DNA of 64,000 nucleotides. Source: Pseudomonadota bacterium. Lineage in GTDB: Bacteria > Pseudomonadota > Gammaproteobacteria > Steroidobacterales > JBCBZW01. How positions within the stretch are numbered: position 1 is the first letter of the stretch; every line of letters begins with the position of its first letter. The stretch covers positions 20,535 to 84,534 of the forward strand of contig JBCCWS010000024.1 of NCBI GenBank assembly GCA_039193195.1, in the 5' to 3' direction. Shown here in pieces: positions 37,001 through 43,595 of this stretch. Made by a program: the position numbers and the translations under genes. The notes under the pieces are model-generated. The model was not told the origin of the DNA, did no database searches, and saw only the letters and a program-made list of their open reading frames with translations.

Positions 37001-37537
37001 CGGCAGGCGCTGGGCAGTTTCACCATCGAGCGCGCCCGCGAATCGCGGCAGCTCTGACCGGACGGCATACTGAGCGCCCACATCACCGGCGCCGCCGCTC
37101 GCGCCGAGAATGATCGACGCCCGCTCGCGGTCGAATTCACGCTCACCGTAGCCAGCGTCCTCGAGGGCCTGACGTACCACCTCAAGAGTCATGAGCTGAA
37201 GCGGATCGACGGCCTTGATGGCGTTCGGCGGAATGCCGTACTTGAGAGGATCGAAGGGCATGTCCGGCAGGAAGCCGCCCCACTTGGAGTAAATCTTGTC
37301 CGGCGCGTTGCGATCTGCATCGAAGTACAGTCGCCAGTCCCAGCGGTGAGGGGGGATCTCGGTGATCGCGTCTACGCGATCGAGGATGTTCTCCCAGTAC
37401 TCCCGCGCGCTGCGCGCACCGGGCAGCGCCGCACCGATTCCGATGATGGCAACATCGGCTGGCCGTTGTTGCCGCCTTCCGCGCGGGGACTGCGCTTCCG
37501 CTCGCGTCTGTTCGTCCATTCGGCTGTCTCCGGACAT
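31064..37537 (-). CDS. Iterative-type polyketide synthase KS-AT-ACP-KR-DH
   Basis: About 2157 residues. KS, about 28-475, has Cys217 in DSACASS, His352 in AHGTGT and His392 in GHTKASAG. AT, about 580-900, has GHSYGE with Ser690. A long Ala/Pro linker at about 990-1205 leads to a single ACP whose Ser1246 lies in LGIDSIKR, the form seen in PUFA synthases. KR, about 1320-1840, has ATGGARGV and a catalytic Tyr in DYATAN. The C-terminal DH has HLLDDIPVLP (Asp in place of Gly) and a catalytic Asp in DPGWTDAAAQ. No ER or TE domain is present. The ATG at 37537 follows GGGGTGAG; 37519 is an alternative. Numbering counts from 37543. Confidence 0.9.
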   Translation of the reverse strand: MSGDSRMDEQTRAEAQSPRGRRQQRPADVAIIGIGAALPGARSAREYWENILDRVDAITEIPPHRWDWRLYFDADRNAPDKIYSKWGGFLPDMPFDPLKYGIPPNAIKAVDPLQLMTLEVVRQALEDAGYGEREFDRERASIILGASGGAGDVGAQYAVRSELPRFAGALDGETAQRLPSWTEDSFAGILLNVAAGRAANRFDFGGLNYIVDSACASSLTAVYQAVSELEAGRSDLAVAGGVDTVQGPFGYLCFSKTQALSPRGRCRTFDTSADGIVISEGIAMLVLKRVEDAERDGDRIYAVIKGVGGSSDGRARSMTAPHPDGQIRALERAYDAAGYSPQSVGLFEAHGTGTVAGDTAELETVTRLLGEHGAKPKQSVIGSVKTMIGHTKASAGVAGLIKTSLALYHKVLPPHANVEKANSRIADADSPLTIVDQAQPWVSDGPRRAGVSAFGFGGTNFHVTLEEHAAERPAHEGAALRDAWPAELLIFSGSGVHEVGERIEQVAAQLEAGAQPTLRDLAYSLARQYTPGDRVATLVARAGDDLPTFLRMLLAHVRAPERAPLPPQAAFTASPLAGRGQLAVMFAGQGSQYPNMLREVALAFPEIAQVLKGADQWLADEIERAVPGSRLSRLIYTQALLSPQEEQEAVGTLMRPEIAQPALGVVEAGLWQLLQRFGLKPDMAAGHSYGEYAALYAAGVVDLESFIRLSEARGRFIVEAAKGRDLGTMAAVQADRGDVEQIAQDYTDVLVANHNAPKQSILSGSRESIGAAVERLLEAGFDAKPLKVGAAFHSPFVSPAATELANFMAQVPFRVPDFPVYSNTTARPHERSPEGIRRILAEHLGSPVEFVAEVEAMYRDGARVFVGLGPKNVQASLIDQILEGREHCVVRIDDHEGGLKGLVQGVGTLLTQGVKLDVSPLFAQRECREIDLANLASASREQEIGPHIWMLNGSAARRALDAPRQPLTVEEVADRQSALSSSSPPVMTGTSAASAPAPSTTAPTPTSPSTAPTPAPAQAPGAATFPGVATATAHPVASPLTSRPEQPLHKETTVSERPGSGDAPPAQDYYAPLEGERESVLALYQDTMRQFLATQESVMTAYLTGTPAASREGGALLAARRAAPRVRRVAAPVVPQVAAPAPTAAPVEVPAPAAVVAPAPAPVPAPAPAPVPAPVAAVPPPPPTPAPTPTPAPTPAPATAAAAGSGDPESVKSLLLGIVEERTGYPQSMLGLDQNLEADLGIDSIKRVEIVGALTKQLPAALVGGREDEVTEALNGQTTLQGMIDWLSAGATQKEAAAAPFELTGAEEAGCAALPRFIVQAQPEGVSGVTVDPLAAGLFVITRHSGLSAQVADAVEAQLQAEPGVAVAYWDIPAAVDETAFEAWLAQVQAEHGPLRGVIHTACLSAPVLALGSTSLEGFGTVTGWTEKAFAQLLRAGGAELSQGGRVVAGTALGGRFGRGQDRIGGVAPQGGVVGLIKSVGEEWPEAQLKVVDLDPARPIDELATTLLTELRLPGGRIETGYPGGVRHVFRSVAVPVQRSEAPSPLRLPCADWIVFATGGARGVTAEVLRTIAATGATLVLAGRKPLPEATPAAYEGLDANALRGQLLREAQASGEALRPVDVNRRVQSILQDREILANLADFQALGATVEYRVCDVRDEAQVASTLDDLYARFGRVDGVVHGAGILEDKLLADKTPDSFARVFDTKVDSAFLLARRLRTDTLKFFALFTSVAGRYGNSGQTDYATANELLNRMACQLHALWHGRVKVSAMNWGPWEGSRHGQGMVTPETRRKFESRGVRLVPAAGGAAAFFDEIVHAPLEDVEVVFGEGPWEQHELDAGAWRAESATPLIQAVTGEGPKWPLLAGMQSTSSEGGVLLYRRIHTGLDHYLAEHLLDDIPVLPAAVAVELFAECAGSLWPNRYVTEVVDLRVMRGLRLDDGGFDAQVLVSRPVTESGDADFEVALELRTAGLAGPPHYRGIVRLASEVPEPTAYQSVLHPAASPVSARQAYQERLFHGPCFQTVTRLAGIDAHGALAEVQASEPSEWLPQVRASNGWLFDPGWTDAAAQMGLLWAHAMEAESALPSRFGRVRRFGEGSLGPSRMHFLVYPERPPHQVRADVAFVDQDGRLRLYIERLECTSSPALNRLGGTWKGEICV

Positions 37538-37576
37538 GCTCAACTCACCCCGTCGATCGGGAGTCTTTTTGTTCTC

Positions 37577-38146
37577 TTATTTTGCGCTGTTAGGCTTCTT
37601 CGGATCGTCGACGCGAACCTTCTTCAGTTCGCGCTCGAGCTCAGCCACGCGACCTTCGAGGGCCTTTACCTGGCGGCCTAAGGCAGGGTTGTCGCCGCCG
37701 CCGGCCGCTCCACCGCGGCGGGCCGCTTTCGCACCCTTGGCACCTTTTCCACCCTTGGCGCCAGCGCCGCCCATCTTCTCGCGCAGCTGCGGGAAGCGCT
37801 CCATGAGCTTCTCTCGCTGCTGAGGGTTCTTCATGGCCTTCATGAGCTTGGCGCGCTTGTCGCCGCCGGCTTTCGCGCCCATCTTACCGCCAGCCTTGGC
37901 CCCCATCTTGCCGCCCATTTTGCCCATCTTGGCGCCGGCCTTGGCGCCGGCTTTGGCGCCGCCGTCGGCGCGCTGTTGCATGATTTGGCGCAGCTTCGCG
38001 CGACGATCACCGCCCTCGCCACCGCCAGCCCCAGCACCAGGGCCTGCCGCAGCGGGCTTGCGGTTCCCGGGGCCGCGCCGCTCGCGCAAAGCTTTCAGTT
38101 TCTCGCGGCGCTGATCCGCCGACTCGTTCGCATTGGTCTCTGCCAT
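37577..38146 (-). CDS. Lys/Gly/Ala-rich low-complexity coiled-coil protein with LRER motif (C)
   Basis: A 189-residue protein of unknown function just upstream of the first PKS (39 bp gap). REKLKALRERRGPGN near the N-terminus matches the LRER helix of the 10408 and 16929 proteins. It is followed by DRRAKLRQIMQQR, a GAKAG/KMGAKAGG repeat array, then KRAKLMKAMKNPQQREKLME, and a C-terminal leucine-heptad coiled coil (QVKALEGRVAELERELKKV). Highly basic. It could be a scaffold or anchor for the megasynthase; a histone-like role is another option. Neither is shown. Confidence 0.62.
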   Translation of the reverse strand: MAETNANESADQRREKLKALRERRGPGNRKPAAAGPGAGAGGGEGGDRRAKLRQIMQQRADGGAKAGAKAGAKMGKMGGKMGAKAGGKMGAKAGGDKRAKLMKAMKNPQQREKLMERFPQLREKMGGAGAKGGKGAKGAKAARRGGAAGGGDNPALGRQVKALEGRVAELERELKKVRVDDPKKPNSAK

Positions 38147-38526
38147 GGGTATGTGCTCCTGGCGTTGTCGTATGTCAGCGGCGCGCCGCCGGCGTTAGCT
38201 GTGTGAGCGCCGAGACCGCCCCCGGGGCTGCCTGCTCGTGCCACCACCCGGTCGCGGCGGACATCGGCACGAGGTATGGGTTGACGCTTCAGTCACCAGG
38301 CCGCCACCGTCGATCTCTGTCGTCTCGAGTGGGCTGCGTGGGCGTATCGGTTCGTTCGTGAATCTAGCCGATGTACGCGGACAATCTCGCCCTGTTGCGT
38401 CGATCCTACGCGACGGGGTACCCGCAGCGTCGCCGTCACCTGTCGCAGTTCCTGAAGCTGCGCCGAAGCCGACGCACCGCTCACCCGCTCACCTGGTTGT
38501 TGTTGTTTCTTGTTCGTTGCGCAGAC
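38147..38526. other. Non-coding gap between TPR gene and LRER protein C
   Basis: No convincing gene on either strand. It holds an 8 bp perfect inverted repeat CTCGTGCC/GGCACGAG at 38235-38242 and 38266-38273, and a short tandem CCGCTCA-type repeat near 38480-38500. It may carry the promoter of the PKS operon; no clear -35/-10 pair was found. Confidence 0.45.
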
Positions 38527-39702
38527 CTAGCTGCCAGCACCACCGCGCTTGCGAAGGCGTAGCGCGCGCCGCTTGCGACGCTTTTGCTGCGGCTTTTCTC
38601 GGGACTGTTCGCGGTCTTCCACGCGTTCGGCGGTGACCTTTGCGAAGGCATCCCGGTAGGCCTGCGCTTTCGCCTTCACATCTCGCGATGACGATTTGAC
38701 CTTCTCTAACTCGGGGTACTTCTCCGCCAGGTCTTCGCCGTGCAGCATGGCCGCTTCATATTCTTCTACGGCTTCCTGGTGATGCCCCTGCGCAAAGTGG
38801 ACGTCCCCGATCATGACATGGATGGTGACGGAGTCGCTCTTATGTTTGACCATCTGCCTCAACAGCGACAGGGCCTCGTCGTACTTCTCACTCGACTGCA
38901 GCGTGCGGGCGAGCTGCATCTTTGCGGCAGGCATCTGAGGGTTCAATCGTACCGCCTCGCGCAGCGCCTGCTCAGCGGCAGCGTTGTCGCCGAGTTCGCG
39001 TTGTGCCATACCGAGCCAGAAATGCCCTAACGGGTTGTCCGCCTGCAGCTTGACCACGTGCTCAAAGGCGTCTCGAGCGGCCCCGTGATCAGACTTCTTC
39101 ATGTGCAGGCGACCGAGCTGGTAGTGCCCAGCCCAGAGGTCGGCCTTGCTGCGCACAGCGTGCTGCAGCTCGCCGATTGCCGCTTCATCCTCGCCCTGTT
39201 TCTGCTTGATGTTGGCAATCAGCAGGCGGGCAGCAGTCAGTTGTGGGTTGAGGCGCAGCGCCTCGCGCAGGGCCTTTTCTGCAGGCTCGTAGCGCTCTTC
39301 CTTTGCATATAGCTGACCTGCGCGCACCTGCGCGCTGGTGAGCTTCGGGTCGAGCTTGAGCGCTTGCTCGTACTCGCCGAGGGCACCGGCGGAGTCCCCA
39401 AGCTTGAGTCGCGCATTGCCGCTCAGCATATGGGCCGGTGCGAGCTTCTCGTCGATGGTGACGGCTGACTGATAGTGCTTGAGCGCACCCTCGAAGTTGC
39501 CTTGCTTGTAGTAGACGTTGCCGATGGCGACGTGCGCCGGGGCAAGGTTTGGATTCTGCTCGATGACCGCTTCGTACTCGGCCAGGGCGTCGTCGTAGCG
39601 CTCCGCCTGCATATGAGCCTTGCCGAGCTCCATATGCGCTTTGACGCCGCGACCGAGTCGTCGGGCCTTGGGAGTCCACTCTCCCGAGGAAGAAGTAGCC
39701 AT
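38527..39702 (-). CDS. Tetratricopeptide-repeat protein
   Basis: A 391-residue protein made almost wholly of 34-residue TPR units: KAHMELGKAHMQAERYDDAL, then AHVAIGNVYYKQGNFEGALK, AHMLSGNARLKLGDSAGAL, and so on for roughly nine repeats. The last 60 residues are Lys/Arg-rich (QSREKPQQKRRKRRALRLRK). It has no signal peptide. AGAGGT precedes the ATG at 39702; the ORF extension to 39876 is in the promoter region. It is the first gene of the long minus-strand cluster and may be a protein-interaction platform for the PKS or sulfotransferase assembly, which is inference. Confidence 0.85.
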   Translation of the reverse strand: MATSSSGEWTPKARRLGRGVKAHMELGKAHMQAERYDDALAEYEAVIEQNPNLAPAHVAIGNVYYKQGNFEGALKHYQSAVTIDEKLAPAHMLSGNARLKLGDSAGALGEYEQALKLDPKLTSAQVRAGQLYAKEERYEPAEKALREALRLNPQLTAARLLIANIKQKQGEDEAAIGELQHAVRSKADLWAGHYQLGRLHMKKSDHGAARDAFEHVVKLQADNPLGHFWLGMAQRELGDNAAAEQALREAVRLNPQMPAAKMQLARTLQSSEKYDEALSLLRQMVKHKSDSVTIHVMIGDVHFAQGHHQEAVEEYEAAMLHGEDLAEKYPELEKVKSSSRDVKAKAQAYRDAFAKVTAERVEDREQSREKPQQKRRKRRALRLRKRGGAGS

Positions 39703-39933
39703 CCAATTGACCTCTATTCGTTTATGTTGCCTCCCGAACGGCCGTGCGTGGAGCCGCACACACCGTCCGGAGCGCTTGTAGTTCGGCGGTGAAGGAAAGT
39801 GAGTGTGCGCGCTCTGCTGCGCCACGTCAATTGCACTGATCGCGTTTTCCGCACGAGTTCGTAGTAGAGCTATCACACGGCCTTACGTCGTGTTAACTCG
39901 TTGTTAATGAGCGACTCTTTGCGAGTTTATGAG

Positions 39934-39957
39934 CGTTTTTGTCGCACTCGTTTTTGT
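39934..39957. repeat. Direct repeat CGTTTTTGT, 15-base spacing
   Basis: CGTTTTTGT occurs at 39934-39942 and again at 39949-39957, with related CGACTCTTTG and CGAGTTTATG just before. The spacing of about one and a half helical turns and the location in the divergent promoter suggest a regulator-binding array. CGCAC/GTGCG around the second copy can also pair as a short hairpin. Confidence 0.4.
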
Positions 39958-39970
39958 GCGAACTGATTCG

Positions 39971-39999
39971 TTGACAACCCAAATCCGAGCGTGGATGAT
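39971..39999 (+). promoter_or_regulatory. Sigma70-like promoter for the ACP operon
   Basis: A perfect TTGACA at 39971-39976, a 17-base spacer, then GATGAT (four of six matches to TATAAT) at 39994-39999. It lies about 107 bases upstream of the ACP start and directly after the CGTTTTTGT repeats. Confidence 0.5.
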
Positions 40000-40106
40000 T
40001 CGCGATGCACTGCGATAGGAAGTCTTGCGGACGGCCCGTTGTCGTTACCGCGCGACAAGCCCGTCAGCACGCGTTCAAACCCATCACTCCTTGAGTTCTA
40101 AGGACT

Positions 40107-40415
40107 ATGTCAAACAACGAAATGACCGCAGCACAGGGCAGCGACGACGTCGAGAATGGCGTCATCTCAGTGATCAACGAAATGGTGTCCGACTGGGACC
40201 TGGACAACGTTTCTGCCATCTCGCCGGGCACCAGCCTGATGGGAGATCTCGAGTTCGAATCGATCGATATCGTACAGCTCGCCGTACATCTAGAGCAGCA
40301 CTTTGAGCAGAGCGGCCTGCCCTTCGAGCAGCTGTTCATGCGCGATGGGGACTACGTCGACGACCTGACGATCCAGGAGATCGCCGGGTTCTTACGCGAC
40401 AAGCTCGCCAGCTGA
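40107..40415 (+). CDS. Free-standing acyl carrier protein
   Basis: A 102-residue acidic ACP. The attachment serine is Ser52 in EFESIDIVQL; the usual DSL is replaced by ESI. The flanking helices (SVINEMVSDW, then FLRDKLAS) complete the four-helix bundle. It would be activated to holo form by the PPTase domain of the 26044 PKS, and may receive the chain for tailoring by the adjacent SDRs and hydrolase or serve the second PKS, which lacks its own ACP. First gene of the plus-strand arm; the hydrolase follows about 200 bases later. Confidence 0.92.
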   Translation: MSNNEMTAAQGSDDVENGVISVINEMVSDWDLDNVSAISPGTSLMGDLEFESIDIVQLAVHLEQHFEQSGLPFEQLFMRDGDYVDDLTIQEIAGFLRDKLAS

Positions 40416-40426
40416 TCGTTCGCAGT

Positions 40427-40447
40427 GCCCCGGCCGATGGCCGGGGC
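40427..40447 (+). terminator. Strong stem-loop after the ACP gene
   Basis: GCCCCGGCC, a GAT loop, then GGCCGGGGC: a perfect 9 bp GC stem 11 bases past the ACP stop, with no T-run. It could protect or partly terminate the ACP transcript, giving more ACP than downstream enzymes. The remaining gap to 40621 shows no gene. Confidence 0.5.
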
Positions 40448-40621
40448 GCTGCGCCGACTGGCTTCCGGCAGCGCCGTCGCTGCGCGCACCGGGCCTCGGG
40501 TCGGTCTCGAGGAGCCTGCGTGCACGTAGGTGAGGTCTAGCCCTCGGCGGGGTTCCCGACGGGCGCGGGACCGCCACCAGCCCGGCGTCGCCCCTAAGGC
40601 GCGCTCAGCAGAGAGTACGTG

Positions 40622-41671
40622 ATGCCCAACCTGGTCGTCGGCAACCAGCCCACCATCCATTTCCAGCGCGCAGGTGCTGGCGAGACCATTGTGCTAATCC
40701 ACGGTCTGGGCGCCAACCTCGCTTTCTGGTTCATGAGCGTAGGGCGCGTGTTGGCACGCGACTACCATATCGTCTGCTACGACCTGCGCGGACACGGCGG
40801 GAGCGACATGCCTCGCCACGATTACCTGCTGCCGCACATGGTAGAGGACCTCAATGGCCTGCTCGATCACCTGGAGATCGAGAGGGCCCACATCGTCGGT
40901 CACAGCTTCGGCGCTCGCGTGGCCCTAGCCCACGCCGTACTCGCGCCGCACCGCCAAGCGACGCTCACGATCGCCGATACTCAGGCGAAGTGCCTGCAGG
41001 GCCCGATGCGTCTGCGCGAGTGGCCGCACTGGCCTCGGTGGAAGCGCGAACTCGTGGATATGGGTCACCGAGGGCTTCCCGACGACGAGGAAATCATCAC
41101 CTTCGAGCTGCTGAAGCACTTTAACGACCTGTCTTCCGGCTTCGCTCACGGCGCCCTCGCCAGTGGCTCCCCGGCAGCCCTCACCGAGGACACGCAGCTC
41201 CCGGCGCCGCTGAACAAGAAGCGCGCAGCGCGTCGCGCGGCGGCCGCCGGCGCACGCGGCGCCGGCAAAGGCGCCCCCTCCCTACGCCGTCGCGACATGG
41301 GGCGTAAGGGAGCCGCGCGCTGGACGGAACTCATGGAGCAGACGAGCGCCAAGGCGGAATTCGCCGATGAACAGCCGCTGACCCGGGAGGCCATCGCGCG
41401 AATCCGCGTGCCGACCCTCGCCATGTACGGCGCGCTCTCGCACTGCATTCCATCCTGTCGACAGCTTGAGAAGCTCATTCCGCGTACGCACGTCGCCATC
41501 GTGCCGGAAGCCGGCCACTTTCACCCAGCGGTCAAACCACGACGCTTTGTGAAGCTGCTGGATCACTTCCTGCGTGAGCATCCGGGTGCAAGCGCAGCCC
41601 AAGCCCTGCCGGTCGGACGCAAACGCGCGGCTGCGATCGCCGCTCGCGCTCGCCAAACCGGCCTACGATGA
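40622..41671 (+). CDS. Alpha/beta hydrolase with basic lid insertion
   Basis: A 349-residue hydrolase. IVLIHGLGANLAFW is the oxyanion strand, VGHSFGARVAL the nucleophile elbow with catalytic Ser, and EAGHFHPAVKP the catalytic His. In the lid region, near residues 195-225, there is an unusual Ala/Arg/Lys-rich stretch (KKRAARRAAAAGARGAGKG), and the C-terminus is also basic. The gene lies between the ACP and an SDR, whose start overlaps its stop (ATGA), so thioester hydrolysis or chain release from the ACP is a reasonable role. A GTG three bases upstream is an alternative start. Confidence 0.85.
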   Translation: MPNLVVGNQPTIHFQRAGAGETIVLIHGLGANLAFWFMSVGRVLARDYHIVCYDLRGHGGSDMPRHDYLLPHMVEDLNGLLDHLEIERAHIVGHSFGARVALAHAVLAPHRQATLTIADTQAKCLQGPMRLREWPHWPRWKRELVDMGHRGLPDDEEIITFELLKHFNDLSSGFAHGALASGSPAALTEDTQLPAPLNKKRAARRAAAAGARGAGKGAPSLRRRDMGRKGAARWTELMEQTSAKAEFADEQPLTREAIARIRVPTLAMYGALSHCIPSCRQLEKLIPRTHVAIVPEAGHFHPAVKPRRFVKLLDHFLREHPGASAAQALPVGRKRAAAIAARARQTGLR

Positions 41672-42483
41672 TCGACAGCGCCGAGGCACCCGTTGCTGTG
41701 GTCACCGGTGGCAGCAGCGGGATCGGCCAGGCGGTGGCGGTCGCCTTAGCGACAGACGGCTGGAGAGTCGCCGTCGTCGGTCGCTCCATGGAGCGACTCA
41801 CCCAAAGCCTCACCCTGATTGGCGCAGCGAGCGCGCAGGCGCGCCAGCCCTTTGAACCCCTAGGCCTGCCCTTCAACGTCGCCAAAGATGTGGACATGCG
41901 GGCCATGGCGGACCGAACCGTGGACGCCTTCGGACGCATCGACCTCCTCGTGGCCAGTGCCGGCCTGGGCAAGCGAGCAGACACAAAGCGTGTAATGCCC
42001 CACCCCACCGCCGAGTTGCCCCTCAGCGAGTGGGAGGAGGTGATCAACGTCAACCTGCGCGGCATCTTCTTGAGCAACCGCGCGGTACTGCCGACCATGC
42101 GCGCGCAGGGACGCGGCCAGATCATCAATGTCGGCTCATCTACAACCCCGCAAGGACTGCGTGGCACCCCCTTCGGCCCCGCGTACTGCGCCTCGAAGTT
42201 CGGCATGGTCGGCCTAACGGAAGTGATCGCTCAAGAGGAAGAGCGCCACGGTGTCCGCGCCCAGGTCATTTTCCCCGGCCCGGTCGAAACGCCGCTGGTG
42301 GATCAGACCATTTTGGCACGACCCTTCGGCGGCGCCGTAAAGGCCGAGCACTTTGCAGACGCGGTGGTGTTCCTGGCCCGACACCCAGTCGACGGTGTGC
42401 TGGTGCACCCCCACCTATTGCCGTTTCGTGGCTACTTCGAGCAAGCTGCCGCCAAGCAGCGCCCGCCCGCCACCCAACAATAG
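41668..42483 (+). CDS. Short-chain dehydrogenase/reductase (ketoreductase-like, 1)
   Basis: A 271-residue classical SDR. VVTGGSSGIGQAVAV is the cofactor loop, VASAG the NAG-like structural motif and YCASKFGM the catalytic YxxxK. It is coupled to the hydrolase by an ATGA overlap and followed 20 bp later by a second SDR of similar pattern. Reduction of a beta-keto or oxidation of a hydroxy group on the ACP-bound chain is the likely role. The position after the Rossmann beta2 strand (VVGRS) suggests NADP(H) preference through Arg. Confidence 0.88.
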   Translation: MIDSAEAPVAVVTGGSSGIGQAVAVALATDGWRVAVVGRSMERLTQSLTLIGAASAQARQPFEPLGLPFNVAKDVDMRAMADRTVDAFGRIDLLVASAGLGKRADTKRVMPHPTAELPLSEWEEVINVNLRGIFLSNRAVLPTMRAQGRGQIINVGSSTTPQGLRGTPFGPAYCASKFGMVGLTEVIAQEEERHGVRAQVIFPGPVETPLVDQTILARPFGGAVKAEHFADAVVFLARHPVDGVLVHPHLLPFRGYFEQAAAKQRPPATQQ

Positions 42484-42503
42484 CAATGATCACGGAGCCC
42501 GCT

Positions 42504-43262
42504 ATGAGTCATCCCCTGAGCGATCGAGTCGTCATCATCACCGGCGCCGGCAGCGGCATTGGCCGCGCGTGCGCTCACATCTGCGCCTCCCAAGGGGCCC
42601 GTTTAGCACTCGTAGATCTGCGCGATGACGGCCTCAACGAAGTGAAGGGCGAACTCCTAGGCGCGGGTGTCAGCGAGTCCAACCTGCTCACCATGGCGGC
42701 CAGCATTCGAGACGAGGCCGACATGCAGCGGATGGCCGAGCAAACCATCGCTCGCTTCGAGCGAATCGATGCCCTCGTCGCCTGCGCGGGCATCTTGCGC
42801 GTGGGAAGCGAGCTGAAGACCGTCGCAGACACCACCCTTGAGGCATGGAACACCATCGTCGAGACCAACCTTACCGGCACGTTCCTCAGTAACCGCGCCG
42901 TACTGCCAGCGATGATGGAACAGCGCGAAGGTGACATCATCAACATCTCCTCCACCTCTGGTCTCAAGGGGCGCCCTTTCGACGGCTCGTACTGCGCGAG
43001 CAAATTCGGCATCGTGGGGCTGACTGAATCGCTGGCGGAAGAGGTCAGCCGCTACGGCATTCGAGTGCAGACTGTTCTGCCCGACGCTGTTGCTACACCG
43101 CTGTGGGACCAGAACGGACCCGGTGCCCTGAAGCCCGCTCAGACCTTGCCCGCTGAGCGCGTCGGCGAATTCATCGCCTACCTGCTCGCCATGCCGCGCG
43201 ACACCTACCTGATGAACCCGGTCATCGCCCCGTTCAAGGCAAAGAAAAGGCGCAAAGGCTAG
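42504..43262 (+). CDS. Short-chain dehydrogenase/reductase (ketoreductase-like, 2)
   Basis: A 252-residue classical SDR close to 3-oxoacyl-ACP reductases. VIITGAGSGIGRACA is the cofactor loop, ACAGILR the structural motif, ISSTSGLKG the catalytic Ser strand and YCASKFGIVG the YxxxK motif. The VDLRD after beta2, with an Asp, suggests NAD(H) rather than NADP(H), which would differ from the neighbour SDR. CGGAG lies 7 bases before the ATG at 42504. It is the last gene of the ACP-hydrolase-SDR-SDR unit. The C-terminus is Lys/Arg-rich. Confidence 0.88.
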   Translation: MSHPLSDRVVIITGAGSGIGRACAHICASQGARLALVDLRDDGLNEVKGELLGAGVSESNLLTMAASIRDEADMQRMAEQTIARFERIDALVACAGILRVGSELKTVADTTLEAWNTIVETNLTGTFLSNRAVLPAMMEQREGDIINISSTSGLKGRPFDGSYCASKFGIVGLTESLAEEVSRYGIRVQTVLPDAVATPLWDQNGPGALKPAQTLPAERVGEFIAYLLAMPRDTYLMNPVIAPFKAKKRRKG

Positions 43263-43595
43263 GGGCGCGGGCACCAAGGGAGAACCCGCTAAGCTCCGCC
43301 AGGCTGACTGAAGCTACTCCGAGACTGCCGCTACGGACTCGCTGAGGGTCTCGAGCGGAGTAGAAGTCAGGAGCGAACAGCTGAGCGTATCCGCCGCCCA
43401 GCTAGCTTTGCCGCCAGGTGCAGGCAGGACCGGCACTAGCGCAATCCTCACGGCCTGCGCAAGGAGGCGCGGCGCGGCGCACGCGCCTGCGCCCCGCGGC
43501 CGCTTTGGCAGTTTGGACAGGTCAGAGCGCCACGCCCGCGGCGCGAGCATTTCGCGGCGGCCCGACAACACAGGACCTCGCACCCTGAGCCCGCA
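43263..43595. other. Convergent gap with stem-loop
   Basis: About 330 bases between converging units with no supported gene. CTACTCCG at 43314-43321 pairs with CGGAGTAG at 43356-43363, with AGAC/GTCT adding to the stem across a bulge. No T-run follows, so it is only a possible terminator for one or both sides. Confidence 0.45.

Larger units (their letters stand above)
39703..40106. other. AT-richer divergent regulatory region
   Basis: About 400 bases between the TPR gene and the ACP gene, visibly richer in A+T than its surroundings. It should contain promoters for both arms of the biosynthetic locus. Direct repeats and a plus-strand promoter candidate are listed separately. No ORF is supported. 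Confidence 0.7.

Noticed and set aside
26044..37537. Labelling the PKS pair as an enediyne or PUFA synthase
   Set aside because: The ACP and PPTase features are split over two proteins, only one ACP is present, and there is no PfaD-type reductase or enediyne cassette gene nearby.
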